Source of the DNA: a virus
Reading direction: 5' to 3' (one strand)
Length of the DNA stretch: 42,640 nucleotides
Virus record (IMG/VR): IMGVR_UViG_3300013102_000789
Location: 1 to 42,640 of that record
The translations under genes and the position numbers were made by a program. Below, piece by piece: positions 1 through 6,962 of the stretch (positions are counted from its first letter, which is position 1; each line of letters begins with the position of its first letter). Below the pieces are notes generated by a model. It saw only the letters and a program-made list of their open reading frames with translations, made no database searches and had not been told where the DNA came from.

Positions 1-255
1 CCGATCGAGAACACCACCAACATCAACTTGTCTGAAACCGTGCGTGACGTGCTGGCCGGCCTCACCCCGAGGGAAGCCAAGGTGCTGCGCATGCGCTTCG
101 GCATCGACATGAACACCGACCACACCCTTGAGGAAGTGGGCAAGCAGTTCGACGTCACCCGCGAGCGTATCCGCCAGATCGAAGCGAAGGCGCTGCGCAA
201 GCTGCGTCATCCGAGCCGGTCCGAGCAGCTGCGCAGCTTCCTGGATATCGATTGA
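1..255 (+). CDS. rpoD: RNA polymerase sigma factor RpoD, C-terminal end (partial)
   Basis: This is the last 84 residues of the primary sigma factor, open at the left window edge and in frame from base 1. The stretch carries sigma region 4: the segment [20 protein letters not shown] is the region 4.2 helix-turn-helix that contacts the -35 element, followed by the typical ending [20 protein letters not shown]. The family is highly conserved, so the identification is firm. A strong terminator follows the stop by 35 bp, so this is the end of its transcription unit. It belongs to the host chromosome and not to the prophage. Confidence 0.98.
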   Translation, partial: PIENTTNINLSETVRDVLAGLTPREAKVLRMRFGIDMNTDHTLEEVGKQFDVTRERIRQIEAKALRKLRHPSRSEQLRSFLDID

Positions 256-289
256 TCGATACCGGCAGTTCGCGATGAAACACCAACAG

Positions 290-316
290 ACCCCGCGCAA
301 GCGGGGTTTGTTTTTT
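290..316 (+). terminator. rpoD intrinsic terminator
   Basis: A 7-bp GC-rich stem (ACCCCGC 290-296 with GCGGGGT 301-307) encloses the stable tetraloop GCAA and is followed by a T-rich run (TTTGTTTTTT). It sits 35 bp after the rpoD stop and fits a Rho-independent terminator. Confidence 0.9.
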
Positions 317-950
317 GGGGCTGGTCGCAGAGCCGCAGCAGCCTGCCTGCAACGCAGCTGATTTCTTCCAGACCCAGCCCGACCTCACCGTCGGCCGCGT
401 CGTGGATGCCGGCAACGTGGCCCTGATGGCTGAGCGCCCCGGCTGCCTGGACACGCCGCAGGACGGCTGCAGCAGCGGCGATGAAGTTGAACCGGGCAGC
501 GGCCTGGTGATCGGCAGCCGCTGGAACGACTACTACTGCGTGCAGGTCCTGCCACCCGGCAAAGCGGTGGTGGGCTGGGCGCCGGCAGAGCGTGTCATGA
601 AGACCGGCCACATGGCCGACACCGACTTCAGCAGTTGGCTTGGCAGCTGGGACGGCAGCGCAGGGCGCGTGCTGGAGATCCAGGCCGAGGGCGACACGCT
701 GCATCTGCGCATGCTGCCAGCGGGCGGCAAAGGCGAGGGCACGCTGATCGGCAGCGCCGAGCCGATGGGCGATGAGCTGTTTCTGGGTGAAGAACCCTGC
801 GCACTGCGGGCCTCGCTGCAGGGAGCGGAGTTGGTCGTCACCGACAACGGGCAGTGCGCGATCGGCGGCGCGAGCCCGGGGGGTGTGTACTCGAGCCGGG
901 CGGCGGCGCAGCGGATGGAGCGGCTGTTCGAGGGGTTGGGGGATCGCTAG
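315..950 (+). CDS. Probably truncated secreted SH3-like protein
   Basis: An open frame of up to 211 codons, unrecognised at family level. Residues 20-95 (DLTVGRVVDAGNVALMAERPGC to VGWAPAERV, in outline) look like an SH3-type module of exported proteins, and Cys pairs occur throughout, as in periplasmic proteins. There is no signal peptide. The first possible start is a TTG lying inside the rpoD terminator, and the first ATG (426) would cut the SH3-like module in two. The simplest reading is that the 5' end was lost and rpoD now abuts the remnant; a short intact cytoplasmic protein is the alternative. No ribosome binding site is visible before 315. Confidence 0.5.
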   Translation: MGLVAEPQQPACNAADFFQTQPDLTVGRVVDAGNVALMAERPGCLDTPQDGCSSGDEVEPGSGLVIGSRWNDYYCVQVLPPGKAVVGWAPAERVMKTGHMADTDFSSWLGSWDGSAGRVLEIQAEGDTLHLRMLPAGGKGEGTLIGSAEPMGDELFLGEEPCALRASLQGAELVVTDNGQCAIGGASPGGVYSSRAAAQRMERLFEGLGDR

Positions 951-976
951 GCTGATGTGGTGATTTCGTTGCGCGT

Positions 977-1100
977 TTCGTAACTTAATTGCTGCAGTGT
1001 TTTTGCTGATGGCTGATACGTTGTTATTTTAATCAACGGCTTAGAGGTATGATGAGGTTGTGGTTCGCCAAAGATTGGCGTATAGATTCGTAACCTAATT
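977..1100. repeat. Pair of TTCGTAACYTAATT repeats upstream of yjjJ
   Basis: TTCGTAACTTAATT (977-990) and TTCGTAACCTAATT (1087-1100) differ at one base and lie 110 bp apart; the second is 19 bp before the yjjJ start codon. The protein has an N-terminal winged helix, so these could be its own operators, but that is inference. Confidence 0.5.
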
Positions 1101-1118
1101 CGTCTCGAAATCCAGACC

Positions 1119-2519
1119 ATGGCCCGTCCCCGTACCGTCCAGCTCCAGACGCTGTTCGACAGTCTGCCGGCTGGCGAGGTGGTATCGGCGGCCGATCTCA
1201 TTGATCGCCTGGGCGTCACCCGGCCAACCCTGAGCCGTCTGGTCGCCGAGGCCGGGGACCGCGTGGTGCGACTTGGCCGCACCCGCGCCACGGCCTATGC
1301 CGTCCGCCAGCAGACCGCCGCGGGCAGCGAGTGGCCGCTGTACCGTCTGCGCCCAGACGCCACCCTTGAAGAACTGGGCTCGGTCGTGGCACTCACGGGC
1401 GAGACCTTCCACGTGGCGACTACCGCCGCACGTCCCAATCTGACCCGTTCGCCCGACGAGACCGTCGACGGCCACTTCCCGGGGCTGCCGTGGTATCTGG
1501 ACGACCTGCGCCCACAGGGCTTCCTCGGGCGCACGTTCGCGCATCGTCGCGGGCGTGACCTGGGCATCCCCGACGACCTCAATCGCTGGCAATTGGGTGA
1601 CACTCTGCAGGCTCTGGTACGTGCAGGCGGCACCGAGATCGGTGACCTCCTGCTTGGCGGCGATGCCGTGCAGATGGCGTTGCGCGCGCTTGATGCGCCT
1701 GGCGATCACGTCCCTGCCGGGCAGCGCGCACGTCGTTATCCCGAGCGCGCCGCAGCGGCATTGGAAGGCGAAGACGTCGGATCGTCGCCGGGTGGCGAGC
1801 AACCGAAGTTCACTGCCACCGTGGAGCATGAGGGAGGGCGCTATGCGGCGCTGGTGAAGTTCGCGCAGCCCACCGCAGGCGAGGCCGCCGAGCGCTGGGC
1901 GGACCTGCTGGTCTGCGAGCACCTCGCCCTGCAGTGCCTGCGCGACGCGGGGGTGGACGCGGCGGCGTCCGAGATTCTCCAGACCGACACGCACACGTTC
2001 CTCGAGGTGCAGCGCTTCGACCGTACCGTCGACGTGCTCGGCCGGCGTGGCTTCGTCTCGCTGCTGGCGCTGTCCTCGGCCTTCGTCGGTGACGTGACCG
2101 TGGACTGGGGGACGGCGGCCGACGCGCTGCTGACGCAGGGCTGGGTCGATCGCGACGCGCAGGCCGCCATGGGCAGGCTGCACGCCTTCGGCCGGCTGAT
2201 CGGCAACAGCGACATGCATCAGGGCAATCTGGGTTTCCACCTGGTCGACCGCGGCCCGCTGCCGTTGGCGCCCGCGTATGACATGTTGCCGATGTCACTG
2301 GCACCCTCGCGCACAGGGGTGCTGCGTGCAGCTACGCCGCTCGCCTCCATCGCCCCGGAGCGCAGCGGCCAGCTCGCGCACCTGCACTGGGCAGCGCCGC
2401 TGGCGGTGGACTACTGGCAGCGCGTGGCGGGCTCGGCGCTGCTGCGCTCGGACGTGCTGCGTGAGCTGGGTGCGGAGAATGCGCGTCGGGTGCAGGCGAT
2501 GGGGCAGCGTTTCGGCTGA
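1119..2519 (+). CDS. yjjJ: HipA-family serine/threonine kinase with N-terminal winged helix (YjjJ type)
   Basis: A 466-residue protein. Residues 1-60 form a winged helix (LFDSLPAGEVVSAADLIDRL and LGVTRPTLSRLV), and the rest is a HipA-type kinase. Visible kinase features are the glycine-rich SPGGEQPKF near residue 222, the catalytic loop GNSDMHQGNLGF near 362, and AYDMLPM near 386, which corresponds to the metal-binding DFG-like Asp. HipA kinases of toxin-antitoxin modules phosphorylate aminoacyl-tRNA synthetases. YjjJ-type members carry the DNA-binding part on the same chain and have no separate HipB antitoxin, and none is seen here either. The ATG start at 1119 follows two near-identical 14-bp repeats that may be operators. 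Substrate and toxicity are unknown. Confidence 0.85.
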   Translation: MARPRTVQLQTLFDSLPAGEVVSAADLIDRLGVTRPTLSRLVAEAGDRVVRLGRTRATAYAVRQQTAAGSEWPLYRLRPDATLEELGSVVALTGETFHVATTAARPNLTRSPDETVDGHFPGLPWYLDDLRPQGFLGRTFAHRRGRDLGIPDDLNRWQLGDTLQALVRAGGTEIGDLLLGGDAVQMALRALDAPGDHVPAGQRARRYPERAAAALEGEDVGSSPGGEQPKFTATVEHEGGRYAALVKFAQPTAGEAAERWADLLVCEHLALQCLRDAGVDAAASEILQTDTHTFLEVQRFDRTVDVLGRRGFVSLLALSSAFVGDVTVDWGTAADALLTQGWVDRDAQAAMGRLHAFGRLIGNSDMHQGNLGFHLVDRGPLPLAPAYDMLPMSLAPSRTGVLRAATPLASIAPERSGQLAHLHWAAPLAVDYWQRVAGSALLRSDVLRELGAENARRVQAMGQRFG

Positions 2520-2575
2520 TGTGAGGGGTGCAGTGGAAAGCGCCTGCGGGCCTCCACTACACTGTGCGGCCGCAA

Positions 2576-2651
2576 GGGCCTATAGCTCAACGGTTAGAGC
2601 AGAGGACTCATAATCCTTTGGTTCCAGGTTCGAATCCTGGTGGGCCCACCA
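2576..2651 (+). tRNA. tRNA with CAU anticodon, probably tRNA-Ile2 (lysidine-modified)
   Basis: A complete cloverleaf with encoded CCA: acceptor GGGCCTA pairs with TGGGCCC, D stem GCTC/GAGC, anticodon stem GAGGA/TCCTT with loop CTCATAA, T arm CCAGG-TTCGAAT-CCTGG. The CAU anticodon could be Met or Ile2. C4-G69 and C5-G68 pairs, known determinants for the lysidine synthetase TilS, are both present, and the anticodon arm resembles E. coli ileX more than elongator tRNA-Met. I therefore favour tRNA-Ile2. The 3' half is the prophage attachment site; integration leaves the gene intact here. Confidence 0.95.
2607..2651 (+). other. attL, 45-bp core overlapping the tRNA 3' end
   Basis: It starts at the anticodon loop (CTCATAA) and runs through the terminal CCA. 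It is identical to 40654-40698; the bases just outside differ on both sides (A versus C at the left, T versus A at the right). The phage carries the 3' half of the tRNA, so the gene stays functional at this end. Confidence 0.93.
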
Positions 2652-2659
2652 TAAAAAAC

Positions 2660-2692
2660 AGGCACTTAGGCGTCGGCTTGAGTGCCTTTTTT
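2660..2692 (+). terminator. Terminator just downstream of the tRNA, brought in by the phage
   Basis: AGGCACT (2660-2666) pairs with AGTGCCT (2681-2687), followed by six Ts. It lies inside the prophage, directly after attL, so the tRNA now uses a phage-borne terminator. Confidence 0.75.
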
Positions 2693-2698
2693 GTGTCA

Positions 2699-2721
2699 GC
2701 GGAAAAATTGCCGGAAAAATT
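2699..2721. repeat. Left pair of CCGGAAAAATT repeats, putative integrase arm sites
   Basis: GCGGAAAAATT (2699-2709) and CCGGAAAAATT (2711-2721) are spaced 12 bp start to start, 48-70 bp inside attL. Two more exact copies lie inside attR (40549, 40602). The placement matches arm-type sites bound by the N-terminal domain of P2-family integrases. Confidence 0.55.
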
Positions 2722-2811
2722 CGCAGAGATCGCAAGGTTCCACGGAATTTGCTGCTCGTGGATATGCAGTGGACACTTGCTGCCAGATATCAGGAGGGGA
2801 GCGGAAAAGGA

Positions 2812-4101
2812 ATGAGCAGCCCTAGCCGGCAGGCGCGTGGAGAGTACGCGGAGGCCGCCAAGCTTCTGTGGTCGATCAAGGAAGATGACGACCGTTTTGA
2901 CTTGGTGCTTGGCCTACAGCGTTATCTAATTCGGAGTATTTCGCAATGTGAAGGGCGTGTTCCACGTTTGCGGGAAGCGCGAGCGCGCTGCAAAAGATAT
3001 CTCGCGCGTAACCGGGTGAACAAAGACCGGGCTAGGGGCGTCAAGCAGCTCATCACCGGGTTGGACGAGAGAATAAAGTCTCTACATCACGCAATATTCC
3101 TATGGCGTTGTTTCGGCGATGGAATTGCCTTCATCTATCAATCGAAGTACGCGCTCAAGCATCTGTTCTACGACGGCGAGTACATGCCCAAGCAAGGGCC
3201 TGGGTTCATTTCAGGCAAAAGCGGCTTCCGCAAAGAGTACAAGCTTCTAAGGCAGGGGATTGAGATGAATGTGCCTGTCGTTCTGTCCGATATAACGAAC
3301 GTCATAAGGCATGGTGATCTGTGTGCGCTAGCGGGTCCAGACCCCCTAATCATCGAGATGAAGTCCTCAGGAAACACGAACGCTCGAACGGAACGACAAG
3401 CGTCTGGAATGCAGGAAATTGCCCAATTCTTCCGCGATGACTATGCGGAGTCGTTTCGCGGCTTGCGTAACGTCCATCGAGTGGAGGTCTCACCTGGGGA
3501 AGTTGAGCACTCTTCCTCTATGAATGAGTGTATGCGTGATGCTCTAACCGGGGGCTGCGCAGTTCGGCACCCGGAAGCGGGGCTGACCTATTTGGCGTTC
3601 AACTCTGAATTCGTGAAAGAGTCCACAAAAGTCGATCAAATCCTCGATAGAGAGGCTGGTACTGGCTCTGTTCTCTTTACGCTGACTCCGGATGAAACAT
3701 GGTTGCCCGCGTACCCCTTCACTCTCTCCTTTGAACCGTCCAACCTAGTTCCATTCATTCATCGGTCAATACATGTCGTTGTCATCATCGACGCGTTGGT
3801 GGTCAAGCGTTCGCTGGCAGAGCGCGGTATGACGAGCTGGGGAGTGATGGATGGCAGCTGGGCCTTTCAAATAGCTATGAATGAGGGAAGGCCCGACCAA
3901 TGTATGTTCCGCGTGAGTGAGAGGAACTTCGGAAGAGTTGCGTGTGAATTCCAGTCACTGGCGTGGTGGATAAGTGCGCAAGTAGCGATTTGGAACGAGA
4001 GCGCACCCATTGCGGCCACTCTTGAGAACGTCCCGTACCAAGAGGTCCCGAAGGATTGGCTTGAAATAGAGTGTTGCTTTGCGTCCAACCTTAGCAGTTG
4101 A
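2812..4101 (+). CDS. Unknown cargo protein with PD-(D/E)XK-like nuclease signature
   Basis: A 429-residue protein not assigned to a named family. Start: an in-frame ATG at 2812 follows AGGAGGGGAG, whereas the earlier ATG at 2749 has no such site. Residues 1-100 are charged and probably helical. Around residues 165-190, HGDLCALAGPDPLIIEMKSS fits the PD-(D/E)XK pattern (D169, E182, K184): an Asp on one strand followed by ExK on the next. The C-terminal 200 residues are unassigned. The gene sits between attL and int, convergent with int, and its base composition (roughly 50% GC) is far below that of the phage genes. It is not a P2 core gene. By position and signature it could be an anti-phage nuclease; this is inference. 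Confidence 0.8.
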   Translation: MSSPSRQARGEYAEAAKLLWSIKEDDDRFDLVLGLQRYLIRSISQCEGRVPRLREARARCKRYLARNRVNKDRARGVKQLITGLDERIKSLHHAIFLWRCFGDGIAFIYQSKYALKHLFYDGEYMPKQGPGFISGKSGFRKEYKLLRQGIEMNVPVVLSDITNVIRHGDLCALAGPDPLIIEMKSSGNTNARTERQASGMQEIAQFFRDDYAESFRGLRNVHRVEVSPGEVEHSSSMNECMRDALTGGCAVRHPEAGLTYLAFNSEFVKESTKVDQILDREAGTGSVLFTLTPDETWLPAYPFTLSFEPSNLVPFIHRSIHVVVIIDALVVKRSLAERGMTSWGVMDGSWAFQIAMNEGRPDQCMFRVSERNFGRVACEFQSLAWWISAQVAIWNESAPIAATLENVPYQEVPKDWLEIECCFASNLSS

Positions 4102-4115
4102 AGTTCGAACTTTGC

Positions 4116-5303
4116 CTAGCGCTTTCGCGGTGGTTTGACTATTGGGATGTCATGGTCATATCGGCCTGTGGTTGCCGGGGACTTGTGCCCCGCCGCGTCC
4201 TGCTTGTCGCCCCGGTTGCCGGCAGTGTCGGTGACGCCCCGGTGCTTGAGGCCATGCATGGAGAAGCGCTCGCTTTCCTCGATCACACCCTCGCGCATCG
4301 CCATGTGGATGAAACGCTGCCACGCGCTGGACACGGAGGATCGGGCGATCGGGTTGCCGGTCTGTTCGACCAGCAGAAAGCGCTGTTCCGGCCGTATCGG
4401 TACGGCGAAGTTGCGGCCGTCGCGGTGCCAAATGGTATTGCGCCGGGCCACCAGCGCCTCCCACGCTTCGGTCATTTCGTCGTTCCACTCGGTGATCGAG
4501 GCGCGCGAACCTTTCCGTCGGTCGCCATGCACGCCCTGGTCAAGTCGGTGGGCGTCGGTCAGCGTGCACACCTCGATGCCGCGAAGGCGTGCGCTGAAGG
4601 CCAGCACCATGGCCGGCGCAAGGTATCCGGGGCAGCTTCCCTTGGTGTGGGGCGCCCTGGCGCCGCGCTCGCGTGCGAAGGCCAACACCTTGGCGAACGC
4701 GTCGGGCGTGGGCATCTTGTGTTCGCTTGCTTCTTTGGCTTGGCGCACGCCGGTTGCCGGGTTGTGCTTGCAGTAGCCGTGGCGTACGCCCCACGCGAGC
4801 GTGCGGCGCAGGTAGCGGAACTGATGGTTGGCCTTGCTCGGAAACGGTGGCAGCGCGGGCTGGTTCCGAGTAGCCGGCCGGCCATTGGCGAACACCTCGA
4901 CCAGACGCTGCACGACCGGGGTGGTGATGCGTTCGACCGGCATGCTGCCGAACGTCGTACCGTCCTTGCGGATGTAGTTGGCCAAGCTGTCGGCGTAGCG
5001 CCTGTAGTCTGCTTGGGACTCAAGGCTCAGCTCCTTGAATTCGCTGGATTCGTGGAAGCGGTCGAACAGGTAGCGGACCGTGCCGCGCTGCTGGCCCGTG
5101 GTTAGTGATTCCACAATGGCATGCAGGTCGGACAGGCGCGCACTCGCGTGGGCGACCGTGCGTTTTACGCGCCGGCCGCCCTCCGCGTGATCCTCGTACA
5201 CGAACCAGCGGTTGTCGTGCCAATAGATCCCTTTGGGCAAGGCATCCTGCTCGATGTGGCCCGGTATCGCCGGGTTGAACTTCCTTTTTCTGCCGCGTGT
5301 CAT
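4116..5303 (-). CDS. int: Phage tyrosine integrase
   Basis: A 395-residue site-specific recombinase that would join phage and host DNA at the tRNA site. The C-terminal catalytic domain shows R241 (SARLRGIEVCTL), H350 with K353 in place of the usual second Arg (MHGLKHRGVTD), H373 (GHKSPATTGRY) and the nucleophile Y382. The N-terminal part (residues 60-190) is a SAM-like core-binding domain, and residues 1-50 are basic, fitting an arm-binding domain. The ATG at 5303 is preceded by GAGGA and overlaps the stop of the DUF4224 gene by one base. It is the last gene of a leftward operon, so int expression depends on transcription through the antisense-RNA locus at 6744-6962. Confidence 0.93.
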   Translation of the reverse strand: MTRGRKRKFNPAIPGHIEQDALPKGIYWHDNRWFVYEDHAEGGRRVKRTVAHASARLSDLHAIVESLTTGQQRGTVRYLFDRFHESSEFKELSLESQADYRRYADSLANYIRKDGTTFGSMPVERITTPVVQRLVEVFANGRPATRNQPALPPFPSKANHQFRYLRRTLAWGVRHGYCKHNPATGVRQAKEASEHKMPTPDAFAKVLAFARERGARAPHTKGSCPGYLAPAMVLAFSARLRGIEVCTLTDAHRLDQGVHGDRRKGSRASITEWNDEMTEAWEALVARRNTIWHRDGRNFAVPIRPEQRFLLVEQTGNPIARSSVSSAWQRFIHMAMREGVIEESERFSMHGLKHRGVTDTAGNRGDKQDAAGHKSPATTGRYDHDIPIVKPPRKR

Positions 5304-5524
5304 CAGATGTTGTCCTCTTCCCGTACTTCGTGCTGGTGCGGATCGACCAAGCCCAGCGCCGCGTTCAGGGCGTCGAGCGTGGTCCAGATCCCGCCGTGGC
5401 GGTCGTACTTGTACCGGATACCCTGGCGTTCTGCCCAGCGCCGCACGGTTGCCGCTCGGGGCGGCGGGCCTTGGGGGGTGCACAGTTCCTGCAGGACGTT
5501 GAATTGCACAATGCGGCTGCTCAA
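5303..5524 (-). CDS. DUF4224-like small protein, possible excisionase-type DNA-binding protein
   Basis: A 73-residue protein starting at TTG (5524), which overlaps the upstream stop as TTGA; a GTG five codons later is the alternative. Its core, PRAATVRRWAERQGIRYKY followed by a GG-turn and WTTLDALNAALGL, has the shape of DUF4224: a small helix-turn-helix resembling excisionases. It lies directly before int with a one-base overlap, the usual place for a recombination directionality factor. The directionality role is inferred from position and fold only. Confidence 0.75.
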   Translation of the reverse strand: MSSRIVQFNVLQELCTPQGPPPRAATVRRWAERQGIRYKYDRHGGIWTTLDALNAALGLVDPHQHEVREEDNI

Positions 5525-5724
5525 AGCTCGGACGCCTCCATCCACTCGCGCCGGCAAACCCACTGCCGGCGCATTTCTTCCCGCAGGATTTCGGCGGCAG
5601 CGGGGCCACGTTTCCCCGCGATGCGGGCTATCAGTTCGTCCACCCACCTGCCGCTGTTGCATCCCTGCCTGATCCAGTGGCGGGCCTCGCAGGCCCGCCG
5701 ATGTTCCTCTGTGGCATCATCCAT
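5521..5724 (-). CDS. Small phage protein of DUF7696 type
   Basis: A 67-residue, highly charged, probably all-helical protein (EEHRRACEARHWIRQG near residue 6, then GKRGPAAAEILREEMRRQW). Its stop overlaps the DUF4224 start by four bases and its ATG touches the upstream stop. It resembles small proteins common beside integrases of Xanthomonas, Stenotrophomonas and Burkholderia phages; the role is unknown. The family name is from memory and less sure than the gene itself. Confidence 0.7.
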   Translation of the reverse strand: MDDATEEHRRACEARHWIRQGCNSGRWVDELIARIAGKRGPAAAEILREEMRRQWVCRREWMEASEL

Positions 5725-6002
5725 TACCCGGAACTTCTATCGCCCAAGCTCAGTCCCAGCTGGACGACATTGCTGGCGCTGGCTGGAATCTGGACCGCGC
5801 GGCCGTACAGGCGGATCCACTCCTGCAGTGCCAGGTGGGCGCTGGGATGCTTGTGGGTGCGAACGCACCGGCATTCGATAAAGTGCCCACCGCCGGCTGC
5901 AGGCCGGCGGCAATCCTCCATCAGGCGGGCTGTGTGCCCGGCCTTGCAGACAGGCAAGGGCCACGGTGGCGTCAACTGCCGCTGCGTCGCCTGGTACTTC
6001 AT
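5724..6002 (-). CDS. Small phage protein with Cys/His cluster
   Basis: A 92-residue protein. Residues 19-47 hold several Cys and His (CKAGHTARLMEDCRR, then HFIECRCVRTHKH), suggesting a zinc-binding finger. The ATG at 6002 has a strong ribosome binding site (GGAGGGAGGG) and overlaps the upstream stop as ATGA; the gene's own stop touches the next ATG. It is thus part of the tightly coupled int operon. Function is unknown; DNA or RNA binding is a guess based on the Cys/His spacing. Confidence 0.75.
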   Translation of the reverse strand: MKYQATQRQLTPPWPLPVCKAGHTARLMEDCRRPAAGGGHFIECRCVRTHKHPSAHLALQEWIRLYGRAVQIPASASNVVQLGLSLGDRSSG

Positions 6003-6139
6003 TCACCCTCCCTCCGCGCTGCGTCGAAGTCGTATGCGCGGTCGAAACTCAGGTGCGTGATAGCCTGCGCGCCGGGTCCGGTGTCTGCCCCCTGCGAACA
6101 TGCGGCGGTGGCTGGGTGCAACTCAGTCTGCTGTTTCAT
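5999..6139 (-). CDS. 46-residue phage protein in the int operon
   Basis: ATG at 6139 follows GAGGAAGAG by two bases; the frame runs 46 codons and ends in TGA overlapping the next ATG (ATGA). The C-terminal half (ITHLSFDRAYDFDAARREGE) reads like a real, charged protein tail. The overlap fits the pattern of every junction in this operon, which is the main argument for the gene. No function can be given. Confidence 0.65.
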   Translation of the reverse strand: MKQQTELHPATAACSQGADTGPGAQAITHLSFDRAYDFDAARREGE

Positions 6140-6210
6140 GGCTCTTCCTCGAGCTTCGTGGTGGGAAGGCCCAGCGGTGGCGTTGGCGCGCCACCGGCCG
6201 GACCCACTTG

Positions 6211-6483
6211 TTACAGGGTGTCGGCCAGGTCTACGCCTGGCGCTTGGTCGGGGCGGTGGGCATTGCCCAACACCTTTCGCATTTCGTCCGCGATGTACGC
6301 GGCTACGGCGGCGACGTGGTCAAGGGTGATCGGCGAGGGCTGATCGGTGTCCAGCAACGCAAGCAGATCCGCTGCGCGCTGGGCCTGCCAGAGCCGGTCG
6401 ATATCGAGTTCGTGCACGCAGTAGTGGATGCTGTTCAGCACCTCGGCCGGCGTCCGGGCCGCGTCGCGGATGTACGCGCTCAT
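6211..6483 (-). CDS. Hypothetical phage protein, 90 aa
   Basis: Starts at ATG 6483, overlapping the stop of the upstream gene by four bases (ATGA). The protein is acidic and helical (AEVLNSIHYCVHELDIDRL, then DHVAAVAAYIADEMRKVLG), with no recognised motif. Third gene from the end of the helical small-protein cluster in the int operon; 71 bp separate it from the 46-residue gene. Role unknown. Confidence 0.75.
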   Translation of the reverse strand: MSAYIRDAARTPAEVLNSIHYCVHELDIDRLWQAQRAADLLALLDTDQPSPITLDHVAAVAAYIADEMRKVLGNAHRPDQAPGVDLADTL

Positions 6484-6731
6484 GAAAGCGCTCCCCGGCC
6501 GGCGTTCGGCACGGTGGCCTGGCAATGCTCCCACCGGGCTTTGACCTGATCGATGGCGGTCTGGATCTCGCCCAGCGTCAGCTGTGCCGGCGTCTTTCCG
6601 GCGCCGAGCAGGCGCGCAAAGAGACCCTGCCAGCAGGCATGGTTCCATTCGGTGGTGTCGGCGATCTGGCCGAAAAAGTGTGCGAGCTGGCGCGCAGCAT
6701 GAGCGGGCGCAACTTGGGTGTCGTGCGACAT
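6480..6731 (-). CDS. First gene of the int operon, 83-aa hypothetical protein
   Basis: A helical, Trp-containing protein (AARQLAHFFGQIADTTEW, then LTLGEIQTAIDQVKARWEH) of unknown family. The ATG at 6731 follows AGGAG. That ribosome binding site directly abuts the 7-nt block AGCCTAG, one of the two sequences complementary to the loops of the antisense RNA at 6797-6872, and also sits in the palindrome GGAGACGTCTCC (6733-6744). Translation of this gene is therefore the likely direct target of the RNA. By analogy with the first genes under C4 control in P1, a host-interfering or anti-immunity function is possible but not shown. Confidence 0.8.
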   Translation of the reverse strand: MSHDTQVAPAHAARQLAHFFGQIADTTEWNHACWQGLFARLLGAGKTPAQLTLGEIQTAIDQVKARWEHCQATVPNAGRGALS

Positions 6732-6743
6732 CGGAGACGTCTC

Positions 6744-6780
6744 CTAGGCTTGAGATGTGATCTCGGGGAGACGTTCTTAC
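6744..6780 (-). promoter_or_regulatory. Downstream target site of the antisense RNA
   Basis: On the minus strand the site reads TAAGAAC, 22 nt, AGCCTAG. Both 7-nt blocks are complementary to the ncRNA loops (GUUCUUA and CUAGGCU). The 22-nt insert contains GAGAT-CAC-ATCTC, a hairpin that would bring the blocks together. The second block abuts the AGGAG of the 6731 start. Confidence 0.75.
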
Positions 6781-6796
6781 GCGCCGCACCGAGAGT

Positions 6797-6872
6797 GTCG
6801 GGAGGTTAAGAACCGAGCCTAGTCGGCGGGCCTGATTCCCCTTTCGGGTGTTGTATTCGGCCCCCTCCCGAC
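6797..6872 (-). ncRNA. C4/CI-type antisense immunity RNA
   Basis: The 76-nt minus-strand segment folds like a tRNA. A perfect 9-bp closing stem (GTCGGGAGG with CCTCCCGAC) encloses GGGCC/GGCCC containing a CCC-GAAA-GGG hairpin, then CCGA-CUAGGC-UCGG, then single-stranded GUUCUUAA. The loop CUAGGCU and the tail GUUCUUA match, by complementarity, two 7-nt blocks present both upstream (6944-6962) and downstream (6744-6780) in the same transcript. This is the arrangement of phage P1/P7 C4 RNA and P4 CI RNA, where pairing stops translation and causes premature termination of the operon. Size and fold agree with those families. Which promoter makes it is unclear, because a terminator lies between it and the upstream target. 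Confidence 0.8.
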
Positions 6873-6908
6873 GCAGGAAAATGCGTCGGCCGCCCGGATT
6901 AAGGGCGC

Positions 6909-6939
6909 AAAAAAACCGCGATGTCTGACGGGCGCGGTT
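6909..6939 (-). terminator. Leader terminator between upstream target and antisense RNA
   Basis: Reading the minus strand, AACCGCG pairs with CGCGGTT across a 12-nt loop and runs into seven Ts. It lies 5 bp after the upstream target site, so pairing there could change termination. Confidence 0.8.
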
Positions 6940-6943
6940 ACCG

Positions 6944-6962
6944 CTAGGCTTGGAGTTCTTAC
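6944..6962 (-). promoter_or_regulatory. Upstream target site of the antisense RNA
   Basis: On the minus strand it reads TAAGAAC, 4 nt, AGCCTAG, the same two blocks as at 6744-6780 in the same order but closer together. It corresponds to seqA of P4 or a1/b1 of P1. A possible promoter for the leader is TTGACA at 7005-7000 (minus) with a poor -10. Confidence 0.7.

Noticed and set aside
2528-2815. Open frame across the tRNA gene
   Set aside because: It reads through the tRNA and the phage terminator; no coding features.
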